Source: Magnetococcales bacterium
Lineage (GTDB): Bacteria > Pseudomonadota > Magnetococcia > Magnetococcales > Magnetaquicoccaceae
NCBI GenBank assembly: GCA_015231775.1
Contig: JADGAY010000020.1
Location: 1 to 35,017, forward strand
Length of the DNA: 35,017 nucleotides
Direction of reading: 5' to 3'
The position numbers and the translations under genes are program-made. The notes under the pieces are model-generated. The model saw only the letters and a list, made by a program, of their open reading frames with translations, did not search any database and was not told the origin of the DNA. The first letter of the stretch is position 1; the number at the start of each line of letters is the position of its first letter. Shown piece after piece: positions 8,986-17,472 of the stretch.

Positions 8986-9681
8986 TCACGGGGGTGAGGG
9001 GGATTTTCCCCCATCAGGCACGTTTTGATCGAATAGTAGCATGATTCCTTCGATGAGCAACCAGGCAAGCAGCATGGAGACGATGACATGGCTTAAATAG
9101 TGCGCGCCTTTCATCATCTGGTAGAGTCCCATGATCCAACCGAGGGTGACGCCCGTGGCCAGTCCGACCCAGCGCCAACCTGCCGGGAGCAGAAAAAACA
9201 GCACCATGAAGGCGAAGCCGCCGGAGGGGTGGCCGGCGGGAAAGCATTTTCCCGGACGTTTGGCGGGAAAATCATCGGGATTGGTGGCCAGAAACGGCAC
9301 ATGGGGCAGATCCCCGCCGTAGCGGGCCAGGGACCAGGGGCAATGAACATTGGAGATGTTTTTCAACCCCGAGATCGTTCCTGGCACGACGATCAGGGTT
9401 ACCAGGAGCAGGGCGAGTTTGCGGCGCCAGTGGATGTGGGTATGGAATCTCCAGGAATAGAGGAGTGCGAGCAGTGTGAGGATGCCCACGATGGCGATGG
9501 CGCGTTTGGCCCCGGTATAGAAGATGGCGCGCCAGAAGGGATCGTCCTTGTCGATCCACCATTGATGGGTATCGAACTGGAAGAACAGATCCTGGAAGAT
9601 CAGATCCACGCCCGTGGTTTCGAGCAGCAGGATCAGCAGCAGGGAGAGTGAGACCCAGAGGATGGATGGTTTGATGCGCAC
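8986..9681 (-). CDS. PAP2-family membrane phosphatase
   Basis: The 231-residue protein has about five or six membrane segments and the blocks of the PAP2 (acid phosphatase/lipid phosphatase) family. Block one is KNISNVHCPWSLARYGG, with Cys where classical members have Arg. Block two is FPAGHPSGGFAF. Block three is KGAHYLSHVIVSM, carrying the nucleophilic histidine. This variant pattern is familiar from envelope PAP2 proteins of Gram-negatives that act on lipid or isoprenoid phosphates, but the substrate cannot be read from sequence. The gene precedes the hybrid kinase on the same strand, and repeat copy A lies just upstream of it. Confidence 0.85.
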   Translation of the reverse strand: MRIKPSILWVSLSLLLILLLETTGVDLIFQDLFFQFDTHQWWIDKDDPFWRAIFYTGAKRAIAIVGILTLLALLYSWRFHTHIHWRRKLALLLVTLIVVPGTISGLKNISNVHCPWSLARYGGDLPHVPFLATNPDDFPAKRPGKCFPAGHPSGGFAFMVLFFLLPAGWRWVGLATGVTLGWIMGLYQMMKGAHYLSHVIVSMLLAWLLIEGIMLLFDQNVPDGGKSPSPP

Positions 9682-9710
9682 GGTGGGGCGGTGTTGATGG
9701 AAAACGTTTG

Positions 9711-10100
9711 CGGGGGACCGAGGGCCGAAGGTCCCCGGCGGGGGCGGGGCAGCGCCCCGCGACTTTTCTTTTGACTTTAGCGCGCTCTACAGAAAAGCGT
9801 TTTTTGCGAAAAAACGCGGCGCGCGTGCCTTGGAAGCGCCCTCCCTGGTCGTTTCAGGGAGGGCGCTTCATTTGCCATGAAACCAATCGCCTCCGGCGAC
9901 CCATTCTTGGGCCATGTTCGTGGGATCGTTTCGCAAACAACGCGAAACGATCCCACAGCCAAGGCAGGCGCGCAAAAAATTTTACAAAAGACGTGAAATT
10001 TTTTCCTCTGTAAAAGCGCGCCTTAAAGACAAAAATCAAAAGATAAAGTCCCAAGGGCTTTGCCCTTGGATCCCACCAGGGGCCAGGGGCCCCTGGACCC
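9711..10100 (+). repeat. Repeat island, copy A
   Basis: This multi-hairpin island fills the gap between the PAP2 start and the LTA-synthase-like stop. The left terminal module has stems GGGGACC/GGTCCCC (9713-9719, 9730-9736) and GCGGGGC/GCCCCGC (9744-9760), followed by a T-rich linker with TTTTGACTTT. The core holds a 9-bp stem at 9797-9817, a 15-bp stem with 7-nt loop (9833-9847 with 9855-9869), a small CGCC/GGCG stem near 9888-9899, a second 15-bp stem with 7-nt loop (9920-9934 with 9942-9956), and an A/T-rich hairpin 9974-10004 inside GGCGCGC/GCGCGCC (9967-9973, 10016-10022). The right module carries CCAAGGGC/GCCCTTGG (10051-10069) and CCAGGGGCC/GGCCCCTGG (10076-10096). Frames inside have no recognisable protein. 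Confidence 0.85.
10031..10096 (-). terminator. Candidate terminator of the topA/LTA-synthase-like operon
   Basis: Read on the minus strand, 42 bases after the stop codon come a 9-bp stem (10076-10096) and an 8-bp stem with a 3-nt loop (10051-10069), then GACTTTATCTTTTGATTTTT. A GC-rich stem followed by T-rich DNA is the form of an intrinsic terminator. The T-tract is interrupted, so efficiency is uncertain. It is the right terminal module of repeat copy A. Confidence 0.5.
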
Positions 10101-10137
10101 CACCAGTTGTCAAGGCCTTCCCATCTACCCGCCATTC

Positions 10138-12111
10138 TCACGGGATCTTCTTGTCCAACCCCTTCTTGCGCATGGTATTGGCGGTCTGATAGAAGGCAAT
10201 CGCATCCCGCAACCCCTCCCCATCCTCTTCCTTCTGCAACACCTGCCGCTCATCACCCATTTTACGCTCAAACCGATAAAAACTCGCCTGATGCTGCGGA
10301 CTGAGCACGGTCAACCGATCCCCAACGATCAAACCCAACTTCTGATAGGTGCCGATGAAGGCACGCCGCGCCTCGGGGGGGGTCTGGAAGATGTCCTGCC
10401 CAAAAAAACGACTGGTGTAGCTGAAATTCAACAAACCCAGAATCGTCGGCGTGATGTCGATCTGACTCATCAACGCGGACTCGAACCGGGCCGGCACATG
10501 CTTGGGCGCATGGATCATCAACGGAATGTGATAACGATGCACCGGCAATTCGGTCTTGCCGGCACTCCCCGCACAGTGATCCGCGGTGATCACGAACACC
10601 GTATCGTCAAACCAAGGCCGCTTGCGCGCCTGGGCCAGAAACTCCCCAATGGCCCAGTCGGTGTACTTCACCCCACCCTGACGCCCACCCGGCGCGGGGA
10701 TGTCGATGCGACCCGCCGGATAGGTGAAGGGACGATGGTTGGAGGTGGTCATGACAAAGTAATAAAACGGCTTGCCATCCGCATGGGCCCGATCGGCCTC
10801 GCGGATGGTGCGCCGGAACAGATCCTCGTCGGCCACCCCCCAGATGTTCTCATGGGTGATCTCGCTGGCGTCAAGCAGGGTGCGATCCACCACCTCGAAA
10901 CCGTTGTGACCGAAAAAGTGGTTCATGTTGTCGAAATAACCATACCCGCCGTAAATGAAACGGGTATCGTAACCACGCCGCTTGAAAAGATCCCCGGAGG
11001 AGAAGAGATCCTCGTTGTCGGGTCGCTTCACCTTGCTGCGGCCCGGCGTGGGCGGAACCGACAACACCAGACTCTCCATGCCGCGATCGGTACGGTTGCC
11101 GGTGGCATACAGATTGGTGAAGGTGAGGGACTCGTTGGCCAGTCGATCCAGATTCGGGGTGATGTGCTCCTGGTTCCCGTACAGAGCCATGTACTCGGCG
11201 CTCATCGATTCGATGGTCAACTGGATCACGTTGAGCCGCTTTTCCGCTCCCGGATGGACAATGGCACGGGCGATGTCCAACGGATCGATCGCATCGAGAG
11301 GCTTGGTGTCCGGCGATACCCGCAACCGCTCGCGCACCTGGGCCGCCATCTCCCGGTCGTCGTGTTGCAGATAGAACACCTCGTAAGGCAATTCGTTGTG
11401 GATAAAGGCTGAAAAAAGCGAATAGATGCCGTTCTTGGCCAGTTCGTTGTGGTAACGGTTATTGGAGACCTCGGAGAGATCCTGATCGATGGCGACAAAG
11501 GCAACCAGGGGGACGATCAGATAGAGCGACCCCTGACGACCCCGCTCCCGAAGCGTGGTGATGGCCGAAAAGGTGGGCTCGAGCCAGCCACGACGCTGGA
11601 TCAGCCAGCCAATGGCGAGCGTGGCCACCAGGATGGCCGAAAGCAATTTCGGCACCGGGTAGGATTGGCGGATGTTGCCGATCACCTCGTGGGTGTAGAC
11701 CAGATAATCCACGGCGATGAAGTTGTAACGCACCCCGAATTCGTCCCAGAAGATCCACTCCGAGACGCCGTTGAAGATCAACACATACAGGGCGCAAAAA
11801 TAGACCAGCTTGAACAACACACCTTGCACCGGATGGCGCAGGATCCGATCGGGCAGGGCGATCAGATAGAGGATCAGGGGAATGGAGAAATAAAAGGCCG
11901 CGAGGGTGTCAAAGAGCAGCCCGCTCGCTTCGATCATCACCAGGTTGATCAACGAGGGGTCCAGGGTATCGAACGTTTTGACGCTCAGAATAACCCGAGT
12001 CACGAACGACAGAACCAAAAACAGCAGAATGAACAGATGCAGCGCGCCAAAACGCGAGGCGAGCAACCGAACGCCTGGCACGGTCCGGGGTTCGGTTGCC
12101 AAGGCGATCAT
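10138..12111 (-). CDS. LTA-synthase-like (MdoB/OpgB-type) phosphoglycerol transferase
   Basis: The 657-residue protein has five hydrophobic segments in the first 210 residues and then a large extracytoplasmic alkaline-phosphatase-fold domain of the LTA-synthase sulfatase type. Candidate metal and catalytic residues are E301 in QLTIESMSAEYMALYG, the nucleophilic T341 in ATGNRTDRGMES, TTSNHRPF near 456, and D511-H512 in ITADH. In Gram-negative bacteria such enzymes transfer phosphoglycerol or phosphoethanolamine to periplasmic glucans or lipid-linked glycans; which applies here is not visible. Its ATG overlaps the topA TGA by four bases (ATGA), so it is translationally coupled to topA, an unusual partner. 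Confidence 0.88.
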   Translation of the reverse strand: MIALATEPRTVPGVRLLASRFGALHLFILLFLVLSFVTRVILSVKTFDTLDPSLINLVMIEASGLLFDTLAAFYFSIPLILYLIALPDRILRHPVQGVLFKLVYFCALYVLIFNGVSEWIFWDEFGVRYNFIAVDYLVYTHEVIGNIRQSYPVPKLLSAILVATLAIGWLIQRRGWLEPTFSAITTLRERGRQGSLYLIVPLVAFVAIDQDLSEVSNNRYHNELAKNGIYSLFSAFIHNELPYEVFYLQHDDREMAAQVRERLRVSPDTKPLDAIDPLDIARAIVHPGAEKRLNVIQLTIESMSAEYMALYGNQEHITPNLDRLANESLTFTNLYATGNRTDRGMESLVLSVPPTPGRSKVKRPDNEDLFSSGDLFKRRGYDTRFIYGGYGYFDNMNHFFGHNGFEVVDRTLLDASEITHENIWGVADEDLFRRTIREADRAHADGKPFYYFVMTTSNHRPFTYPAGRIDIPAPGGRQGGVKYTDWAIGEFLAQARKRPWFDDTVFVITADHCAGSAGKTELPVHRYHIPLMIHAPKHVPARFESALMSQIDITPTILGLLNFSYTSRFFGQDIFQTPPEARRAFIGTYQKLGLIVGDRLTVLSPQHQASFYRFERKMGDERQVLQKEEDGEGLRDAIAFYQTANTMRKKGLDKKIP

Positions 12112-14462
12112 GAGACGCCCGGCTGACTGGTGACCACCTTGACCCGATAGTCACACCCCTCCGTGGCGCACAAGAGTTCGGTGCCGAAGCGCTTGGTGAC
12201 CTTTTCGGTGACAAAGGGGGCGTTGCATTTCGGACAGGGGGTGTTGGGCAGAGGCTTGTTCCAAAGGGCGTTCTTGCACTTGGGATAGGCGGAACAGGAG
12301 TAGAAGATCTTGCCGTAGCGGGATTTTTTCTCCAAAAAGGTTCCCTTGCCGCAGGCCGGGCAGACCACGCCGGTATCGACGGGCTTGGAGAGGGGTTGGA
12401 TGTTGCGACAGCCCGGATAGCCGGAGCAGGCCAGATACTTGCCAAAGCGACCGCTCTTGATGAGCATCGGCTCGCCGCACTTGTCGCACTTCTCATCCGA
12501 CACCTCGGGCGGGGCGACTGGTTTCTCCTCCTCGCCCTCTTTTTTCAGATTCTGGGTGAAACGACACTCAGGATAGTTGGAGCAAGCCAGAAAACGCCCG
12601 AAACGTCCGAGCTTGATGAACAGTGGCTGCTGACACTCCGGGCACTTCTGATCCGTGGCCTCGCTGGTGATGTCGGAACGTTTGGTGGTGCTCTCCTTCT
12701 CCTCGATCTGACTCTTGAAGGGGGACCAGAAGGAGTCGAGCAGCGGCACCCAGGCCTGCTCCCCCCGGGACACCGCGTCGAGATCATCCTCGAGATGGGC
12801 GGTGAAGTGATAATCCACGTACTTTTCGAAGTGCTCCACCAGAAAACGGTTCACCACCTCGCCCACATCCTCGGGCACGAACTTGCGGGCATCCAGCTTC
12901 ACATAACCGCGTTCCTGAAGGGTGGACATGGTGGGGGCGTAGGTGGAGGGACGACCGATGCCGAAGCTCTCCAGGATCTTCACCAGCGACGCCTCGGTAT
13001 AGCGGGGCGGGGGTTCGGTGAAGTGCTGACGGGGCGTGACCGCGCGCATGGCCAGGGAGTCCCCCTGATCCATGGGCGGGAGCATGGTATCGGTTTCGTC
13101 CTCGTTGCGCTCCTGCTCGGGCTTGGCATCGGTGCTTTCGCTGTAGACCTCCATGAAGCCGGGAAAGGCCACCGAGGAGCCGTTGGCGCGCAGTTGATAC
13201 GGCGCGTGGGCATCCGCGCTTCCCACCGAGATGGTCACCGCCACCTGATCGATCTGCGCCGAGGCCATCTGACAGGCCATGGTCCGCTTCCAGATCAGCT
13301 CGTAAAGCCGGAAACCGTCCCGATCCAGACTCTTGCGCAACTGCTCGGGAAGGAGCGACGGTTCGGTGGGACGGATCGCCTCATGGGCCTCCTGGGCATT
13401 TTTGGCCGAGGATTTGTACTTGCGCGGGGTCTTGGGCACATAATCGGCGCCATAACGATCCTTGATCAACTGGCGCATGGCATTGACCGCCTCGTTGGCG
13501 AGCTGCACCGAGTCGGTACGCATGTAGGTGATCAGACCCACGGTCTCTTTCGAGCCGTCCGCCATGGTGATCTCGATCCCTTCGTAGAGCTTTTGAGCCA
13601 CCATCATGGTCTGACGGGCGGAGAAGCCGAGCTTGCGCGACGCCTCCTGTTGCAAGGTCGAGGTGATGAAGGGGGGCGAGGGGTTGCGCGCCACCCGTTT
13701 CTTTTCGATGGCGGCCACGTAGAGCGGTTGACCCTCGATGGCGGCCACCAACTGGCGGGCACGCGCTTCGTTGGGGATGTCGTAGCGGTCGAGTTTCTTT
13801 CCCTCGGCCACCGCCAGACGTGCCTCGAAGGGACGCGCACTCCCCTCCTGGGCAGCACGGATCAGATCCGCGGAGATGCTCCAGTACTCCCGCGTCTTGA
13901 AGGCACGGATCTCGTTTTCGCGCTCGCAGATCAAACGCAGGGCCACGGACTGCACCCGTCCGGCGGAGAGGCCGCGTCGCACCTTTTTCCAAAGGAGCGG
14001 ACTCAAATTGAATCCCACCAGATAATCCAACGCCCGCCGCGCCTGTTGGGCATTGACCAGATTCATGTCGATGTCGCGGGGATTGGCGATCGCCTCCAGG
14101 ATGGCCCGTTTGGTGATCTCGTGGAACACCACCCGTTTGCAGGGGATCTTGGCCAGCTCCTTGCGACTTCTGAGGGTCTCGAGCACATGCCAGGAGATCG
14201 CCTCGCCCTCGCGATCGGGGTCGGTGGCCAGCAACAGCATTTCGACGCCCTTGGCCGCCTTGGCCAATTCGGCCACATGCTTGGTCGAGTCGGAAGAGAC
14301 CTCGTAGTGCATCCGGAACTGATCCTCCGGATCCACGGAACCGTCCTTGGAGGGCAGATCACGAATATGGCCGTAGGTGGCGGCCACGGTATACTCCTTG
14401 CCAAGGAACTTATTGATCGTCTTGGCCTTGGCCGGAGACTCCACGATGACGAGAGTGGTCAT
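12108..14462 (-). CDS. topA: DNA topoisomerase I
   Basis: TopA relaxes negative supercoils by a type IA strand-passage reaction. The 784-residue protein opens MTTLVIVESPAKAKTINKFL with a TOPRIM domain including DPDREGE at 81-87. The catalytic tyrosine is Y313 in GLITYMRTDSVQ. The C-terminus has four cysteine-rich units, beginning CPECQQP, CDKCGEP, CPACGKG and CPKCNAP; the first three are clear zinc ribbons, typical of proteobacterial TopA. The gene follows dprA by 89 bases on the same strand, a common arrangement, and overlaps the LTA-synthase-like gene by four bases. Confidence 0.97.
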   Translation of the reverse strand: MTTLVIVESPAKAKTINKFLGKEYTVAATYGHIRDLPSKDGSVDPEDQFRMHYEVSSDSTKHVAELAKAAKGVEMLLLATDPDREGEAISWHVLETLRSRKELAKIPCKRVVFHEITKRAILEAIANPRDIDMNLVNAQQARRALDYLVGFNLSPLLWKKVRRGLSAGRVQSVALRLICERENEIRAFKTREYWSISADLIRAAQEGSARPFEARLAVAEGKKLDRYDIPNEARARQLVAAIEGQPLYVAAIEKKRVARNPSPPFITSTLQQEASRKLGFSARQTMMVAQKLYEGIEITMADGSKETVGLITYMRTDSVQLANEAVNAMRQLIKDRYGADYVPKTPRKYKSSAKNAQEAHEAIRPTEPSLLPEQLRKSLDRDGFRLYELIWKRTMACQMASAQIDQVAVTISVGSADAHAPYQLRANGSSVAFPGFMEVYSESTDAKPEQERNEDETDTMLPPMDQGDSLAMRAVTPRQHFTEPPPRYTEASLVKILESFGIGRPSTYAPTMSTLQERGYVKLDARKFVPEDVGEVVNRFLVEHFEKYVDYHFTAHLEDDLDAVSRGEQAWVPLLDSFWSPFKSQIEEKESTTKRSDITSEATDQKCPECQQPLFIKLGRFGRFLACSNYPECRFTQNLKKEGEEEKPVAPPEVSDEKCDKCGEPMLIKSGRFGKYLACSGYPGCRNIQPLSKPVDTGVVCPACGKGTFLEKKSRYGKIFYSCSAYPKCKNALWNKPLPNTPCPKCNAPFVTEKVTKRFGTELLCATEGCDYRVKVVTSQPGVS

Positions 14463-14551
14463 GAATCTTTCAGTGACACTTCACGATGGGGGTTGGAAGT
14501 CGAGAAAACCGTTTCCGGCTCTTGTCGATTGCTTGGATGGCGACGCGCCGT

Positions 14552-15700
14552 TCAACCGGGTCGCGTGGTGACGTAACGACCACCGGGCAACCTTTGCACC
14601 AGACCAGATAGTTCAAGATGCAGTAAGATGCGTGAAAGTGCGGTCACTGTCAATTGACAACACCGAGCCAGATCATCTTCCTGGGAGGTTCCGGCCTCGA
14701 TGAGGGTCAGAATCGTCGCCGCGTCGCCGGTACACCGGCTCGCGGGCGGGGCGTGAGCGCCGGAAGATGGCAACCGGGAAGGGGGAAGCGGTGGCGCGGG
14801 ACGACTCCAGCACAGCTCCTCGAGGATATCCTCGGCCCGTTCCACCAGACGTGCCCCCTGGCGCAGCAGGTTCAGATTGCCCCGCCGTGCCGGATCGTTG
14901 GGCGCGCCCGGCACGGCGAACACCTCGCGTCCCTGTTCGAGGGCCATGCGGGCGGTGAGGAGCGCGCCGGAGTTCTCCGGCGCCTCCACGATCACCACGC
15001 CGCGCGTCAGACCCGAGAGGATGCGGGCACGGGGAGGAAAGGCCCAGGAGATCGGTTGCAGTCCGAGGGGGGCCTCGCTCACCAGGCACCCTTGCTCCGC
15101 GATGCGCTGCTGCAACGCCTGATGTTCCCGCGGATGTACCACATCCAGGCCGGTGGCAAGCACCGCCACGGTGGGACCATCGGCCTCCAGGGCGCCCAGA
15201 TGGGCCGCGGCGTCGATGCCGCGCGAAAGACCGCTGACCACGACGATGCCGACACGGGTGAGTGCGCTGGCCAACTCCCGAGAAAATCCCTGCCCCCTGG
15301 GGGTGGTCCAGCGGGTACCGGTGATGGCGATCGCGGCTTCGGTGTTGAGGTGACGCAGGTCGCCAAGCACGAAGAGGGCAGGGGGCGGATCGTGGATGGC
15401 GGCCAGCAGGGGCGGATAGTCGGGGGTGCCGAGCATGATCATGCGACCGCCCAGGTCATGCAGGCGATCCAGTTCACGGGCGATCGGTTCGCTGGGGGTG
15501 TCGCGGCGGAAGCTCTCCAGAATCTTGATCAAGGCCGGGCGGATGCCGGGAATGGTGGACAAGCGACCGCGCGAGGCGGAAAGCACGGCCTCCGGGCTAC
15601 CCAGATGTTCGATCAATTCCGCGATCTGGACCGGTCCGATGCGCGGCGAACGGATCAGGCGCAACCAGTCGATGAGGCATTCGTTGTTCGGATTGTTCAT
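14552..15700 (-). CDS. dprA: DNA-processing protein DprA
   Basis: DprA binds incoming single-stranded DNA during transformation and loads RecA. The 382-residue protein has an N-terminal helix-hairpin-helix-like region (RLIRSPRIGPVQIAELIEHL), then the Rossmann-like DprA core with ITGTRWTTPRG, VVSGLSRGIDAAAHLGAL, VAVLATGLDVVHP, SEAPLG and SGLTRGVVIVEAPENSGALL, and a C-terminal winged-helix-like segment from about residue 320. The start at 15700 (MNNPNNECLIDWLRLI) suits the family. It is the first gene of a dprA-topA-transferase set. Its presence does not by itself prove natural competence. Confidence 0.94.
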   Translation of the reverse strand: MNNPNNECLIDWLRLIRSPRIGPVQIAELIEHLGSPEAVLSASRGRLSTIPGIRPALIKILESFRRDTPSEPIARELDRLHDLGGRMIMLGTPDYPPLLAAIHDPPPALFVLGDLRHLNTEAAIAITGTRWTTPRGQGFSRELASALTRVGIVVVSGLSRGIDAAAHLGALEADGPTVAVLATGLDVVHPREHQALQQRIAEQGCLVSEAPLGLQPISWAFPPRARILSGLTRGVVIVEAPENSGALLTARMALEQGREVFAVPGAPNDPARRGNLNLLRQGARLVERAEDILEELCWSRPAPPLPPSRLPSSGAHAPPASRCTGDAATILTLIEAGTSQEDDLARCCQLTVTALSRILLHLELSGLVQRLPGGRYVTTRPG

Positions 15701-15774
15701 GTCGTGGTGTACTGATCCGTATGTTGATTCGCGGGCATCAGCACGCGGTATGGACTGTTTAAGGACGGGGTCTC

Positions 15775-15884
15775 ATACCAATTCGCAGTCAATGGAGGAA
15801 CAAGGCGACAACAGGAGACGACCAGTACGGCGAGGAGCGAGCGACGCAGCCAACGCAGTTACTCCTATGACTGTGAGTTGGTAT
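15775..15884. mobile_element. 110-bp MITE-like element with imperfect terminal inverted repeats
   Basis: The ends ATACCAATTCGCAGTCA (15775-15791) and the complement of TGACTGTGAGTTGGTAT (15868-15884) match at 15 of 17 positions. Similarity continues a further ten or so bases inward (ATGGAGGAAC against TAGGAGTAAC). The interior has no gene. The ends can be read as TA plus inverted repeats starting CCAA, as for elements of the IS630/Tc1 type that duplicate TA; that assignment is inference. The right end lies inside the 3' end of the neighbouring methyltransferase frame and supplies its last codons and stop. Confidence 0.7.
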
Positions 15885-16698
15885 CCGGTTTACCTCCACA
15901 CACCGACCAACTGTATCCTTTGTACTGATAAATTTGGATATCCTCGAAACCCGATGCCCGCAAAAGCTCCATTGCCTCCTGTTTGGTATAATATTTGGCG
16001 TGACGGGGGTCGAGTTGATCGTAAATGGCCACCAACCGTCGCTCCGGGGTGAACCGGCTGAAGGTCTCGACAAAGTAATGACGCAGCGGCAGGGGCAGAT
16101 AGCGGCAAAAGAAGGTGTAAACATCCGTCAGTTTCACCAGCCAGCCTGACAAGGTGGTCAACCAGGCGTGGGGCATGCGCACGGTGAGCCAACGCAAAGG
16201 AAGGGTGAAGCACAGGTAGGCCCGGTTTCCTTCGTAACCATAGAGCCAGATGATCATGCGACCGCCAGGTCGCAGAGCGCGCCAGGCGGCATCGACAACC
16301 GGGCGCGGGTCTGGAATGTGATGCAGCACTCCAATGGAAAAGATTATGTCCAGATCTGCGTCCGCCGGGAGTTTGTCGCCCCGTTCATTGAGATAGGTGA
16401 TGCGGTCTGACCAGGCTTTGGTATTCTCCTTGAGGGCCTGGAATCCCCCGGAAGAGGGTTCCAGGGCAAGGACAAAACTGGCACCGCATTCACACAGTTG
16501 ACCGATCAATCGACCACTGCCACTGCCGATTTCCGCCACGCGCTTGCCGGGCAGGTCGGCGCGGAGGTTGATCAAGGGGCCCAATTTCTCCTGCGACCAC
16601 TCAACGGAGGCGTGATACCCTTCATTGGTTTGAAAATTATCCCATTTTTCACTGAAATCGCGTATCGTTTGATCTCTACGCGCGGTTTGTTCACTCAT
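15865..16698 (-). CDS. Class I SAM-dependent methyltransferase
   Basis: The 277-residue protein carries the SAM-binding motif VAEIGSGSGRL, the acidic block FVLALEPSSGG, and the post-motif DLDIIFSIGVLHHIPDP, as in methyltransferases of cofactor, lipid or glycan pathways. The target cannot be inferred. The start at 16698 (MSEQTARRDQTIRDF) is chosen over an in-frame ATG at 16737 because AGGA lies seven to eight bases upstream. The last residues, DTNSQS and the stop, are encoded by the right end of the MITE-like element, so the native C-terminus has been replaced. The AT-rich stretch 16740-16870 upstream differs from the GC-rich neighbourhood, consistent with an inserted segment. Confidence 0.82.
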   Translation of the reverse strand: MSEQTARRDQTIRDFSEKWDNFQTNEGYHASVEWSQEKLGPLINLRADLPGKRVAEIGSGSGRLIGQLCECGASFVLALEPSSGGFQALKENTKAWSDRITYLNERGDKLPADADLDIIFSIGVLHHIPDPRPVVDAAWRALRPGGRMIIWLYGYEGNRAYLCFTLPLRWLTVRMPHAWLTTLSGWLVKLTDVYTFFCRYLPLPLRHYFVETFSRFTPERRLVAIYDQLDPRHAKYYTKQEAMELLRASGFEDIQIYQYKGYSWSVCGGKPDTNSQS

Positions 16699-16875
16699 GA
16701 GCGTTCCTGATGGATGTCTGATAATGGATTTCTGCACACCTGTCCAAAACAGCCTGATGGCCGTGCGCCCTCCTGATAAAAATGACCAAACGGGGTTAAT
16801 GTTTTGTTGTTTATAAAATTCATGCTATATTTTATTTGAAATATTTTTATACATGCCATTCATTAAACATTAAAA

Positions 16876-17472
16876 TTATTTCTTGCCGATGCGTGGTTCG
16901 GTCCCGGCGAGCAACCGTTGGATATTGGCCCGATGGCGCCAGAAGACCAACAGCGTGATCACGCCATGGATGGCGGGTGCCAGGGCCGGGGCGGGCAGCC
17001 AGAACAGGGAGAGCGGACCAACCACGAAGGCGATCAGGGCCGAGAGTGAAGAGATGCGCAGCCATTTGGCCATGCCGACCCAGGTGAGCACCATCAGCAG
17101 ACCCGGCCAGGGGGTCCAGGCCAGCAGGGCGCCGAGGGCCACCGCCACCCCCTTGCCACCCTTGAAGCCAAGATAGACCGGATACAGATGGCCCAGAAAG
17201 GCGCACACCACCGTGGCGGCGGTGATCGGGGCATGCACGCCATGCAGCCAGATGGCGATCCCGACTGCCAGGGCCCCCTTGCCGATGTCGAGCAGCAGGG
17301 CGATGGCGCCGGCCTTGCGGCCCGCGACCCGCAGCACGTTGGTGGCGCCGATGTTGCCACTGCCTTGGGCGCGGATGTCGCCGACCCCGGCCAGACGGGC
17401 CACGATCAGGCCGAACGGGACCGCGCCCAACAGATAGGCGCCGATCAGGGTGGCGAGTTCCAGGAGGTTCAT
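16876..17472 (-). CDS. plsY: Glycerol-3-phosphate acyltransferase PlsY
   Basis: PlsY is an inner-membrane enzyme that moves an acyl group from acyl-phosphate to glycerol-3-phosphate, the first acylation in phospholipid synthesis. The 198-residue protein has about five membrane segments and the family motifs: GSGNIGATNVLRVAGRKAG near 38, YLGFKGGKGVAVALGALLAW near 100, and FWRHRANIQRLLAGTE at the C-terminus. Its ATG overlaps the stop of the upstream binding-protein gene by four bases (ATGA at 17472-17469), so expression is coupled. Confidence 0.96.
   Translation of the reverse strand: MNLLELATLIGAYLLGAVPFGLIVARLAGVGDIRAQGSGNIGATNVLRVAGRKAGAIALLLDIGKGALAVGIAIWLHGVHAPITAATVVCAFLGHLYPVYLGFKGGKGVAVALGALLAWTPWPGLLMVLTWVGMAKWLRISSLSALIAFVVGPLSLFWLPAPALAPAIHGVITLLVFWRHRANIQRLLAGTEPRIGKK

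Noticed and set aside
9797-9956. Possible CRISPR array in the repeat islands
   Set aside because: There are no regularly spaced direct repeats with unique spacers, and no cas genes. The units are inverted repeats of differing sequence.
12396-14576. 726-codon open frame on the plus strand opposite topA
   Set aside because: It lies wholly opposite a gene with all its catalytic motifs, has His/Gly/Leu-rich shadow composition typical of GC-rich antisense frames, and shows no domain.
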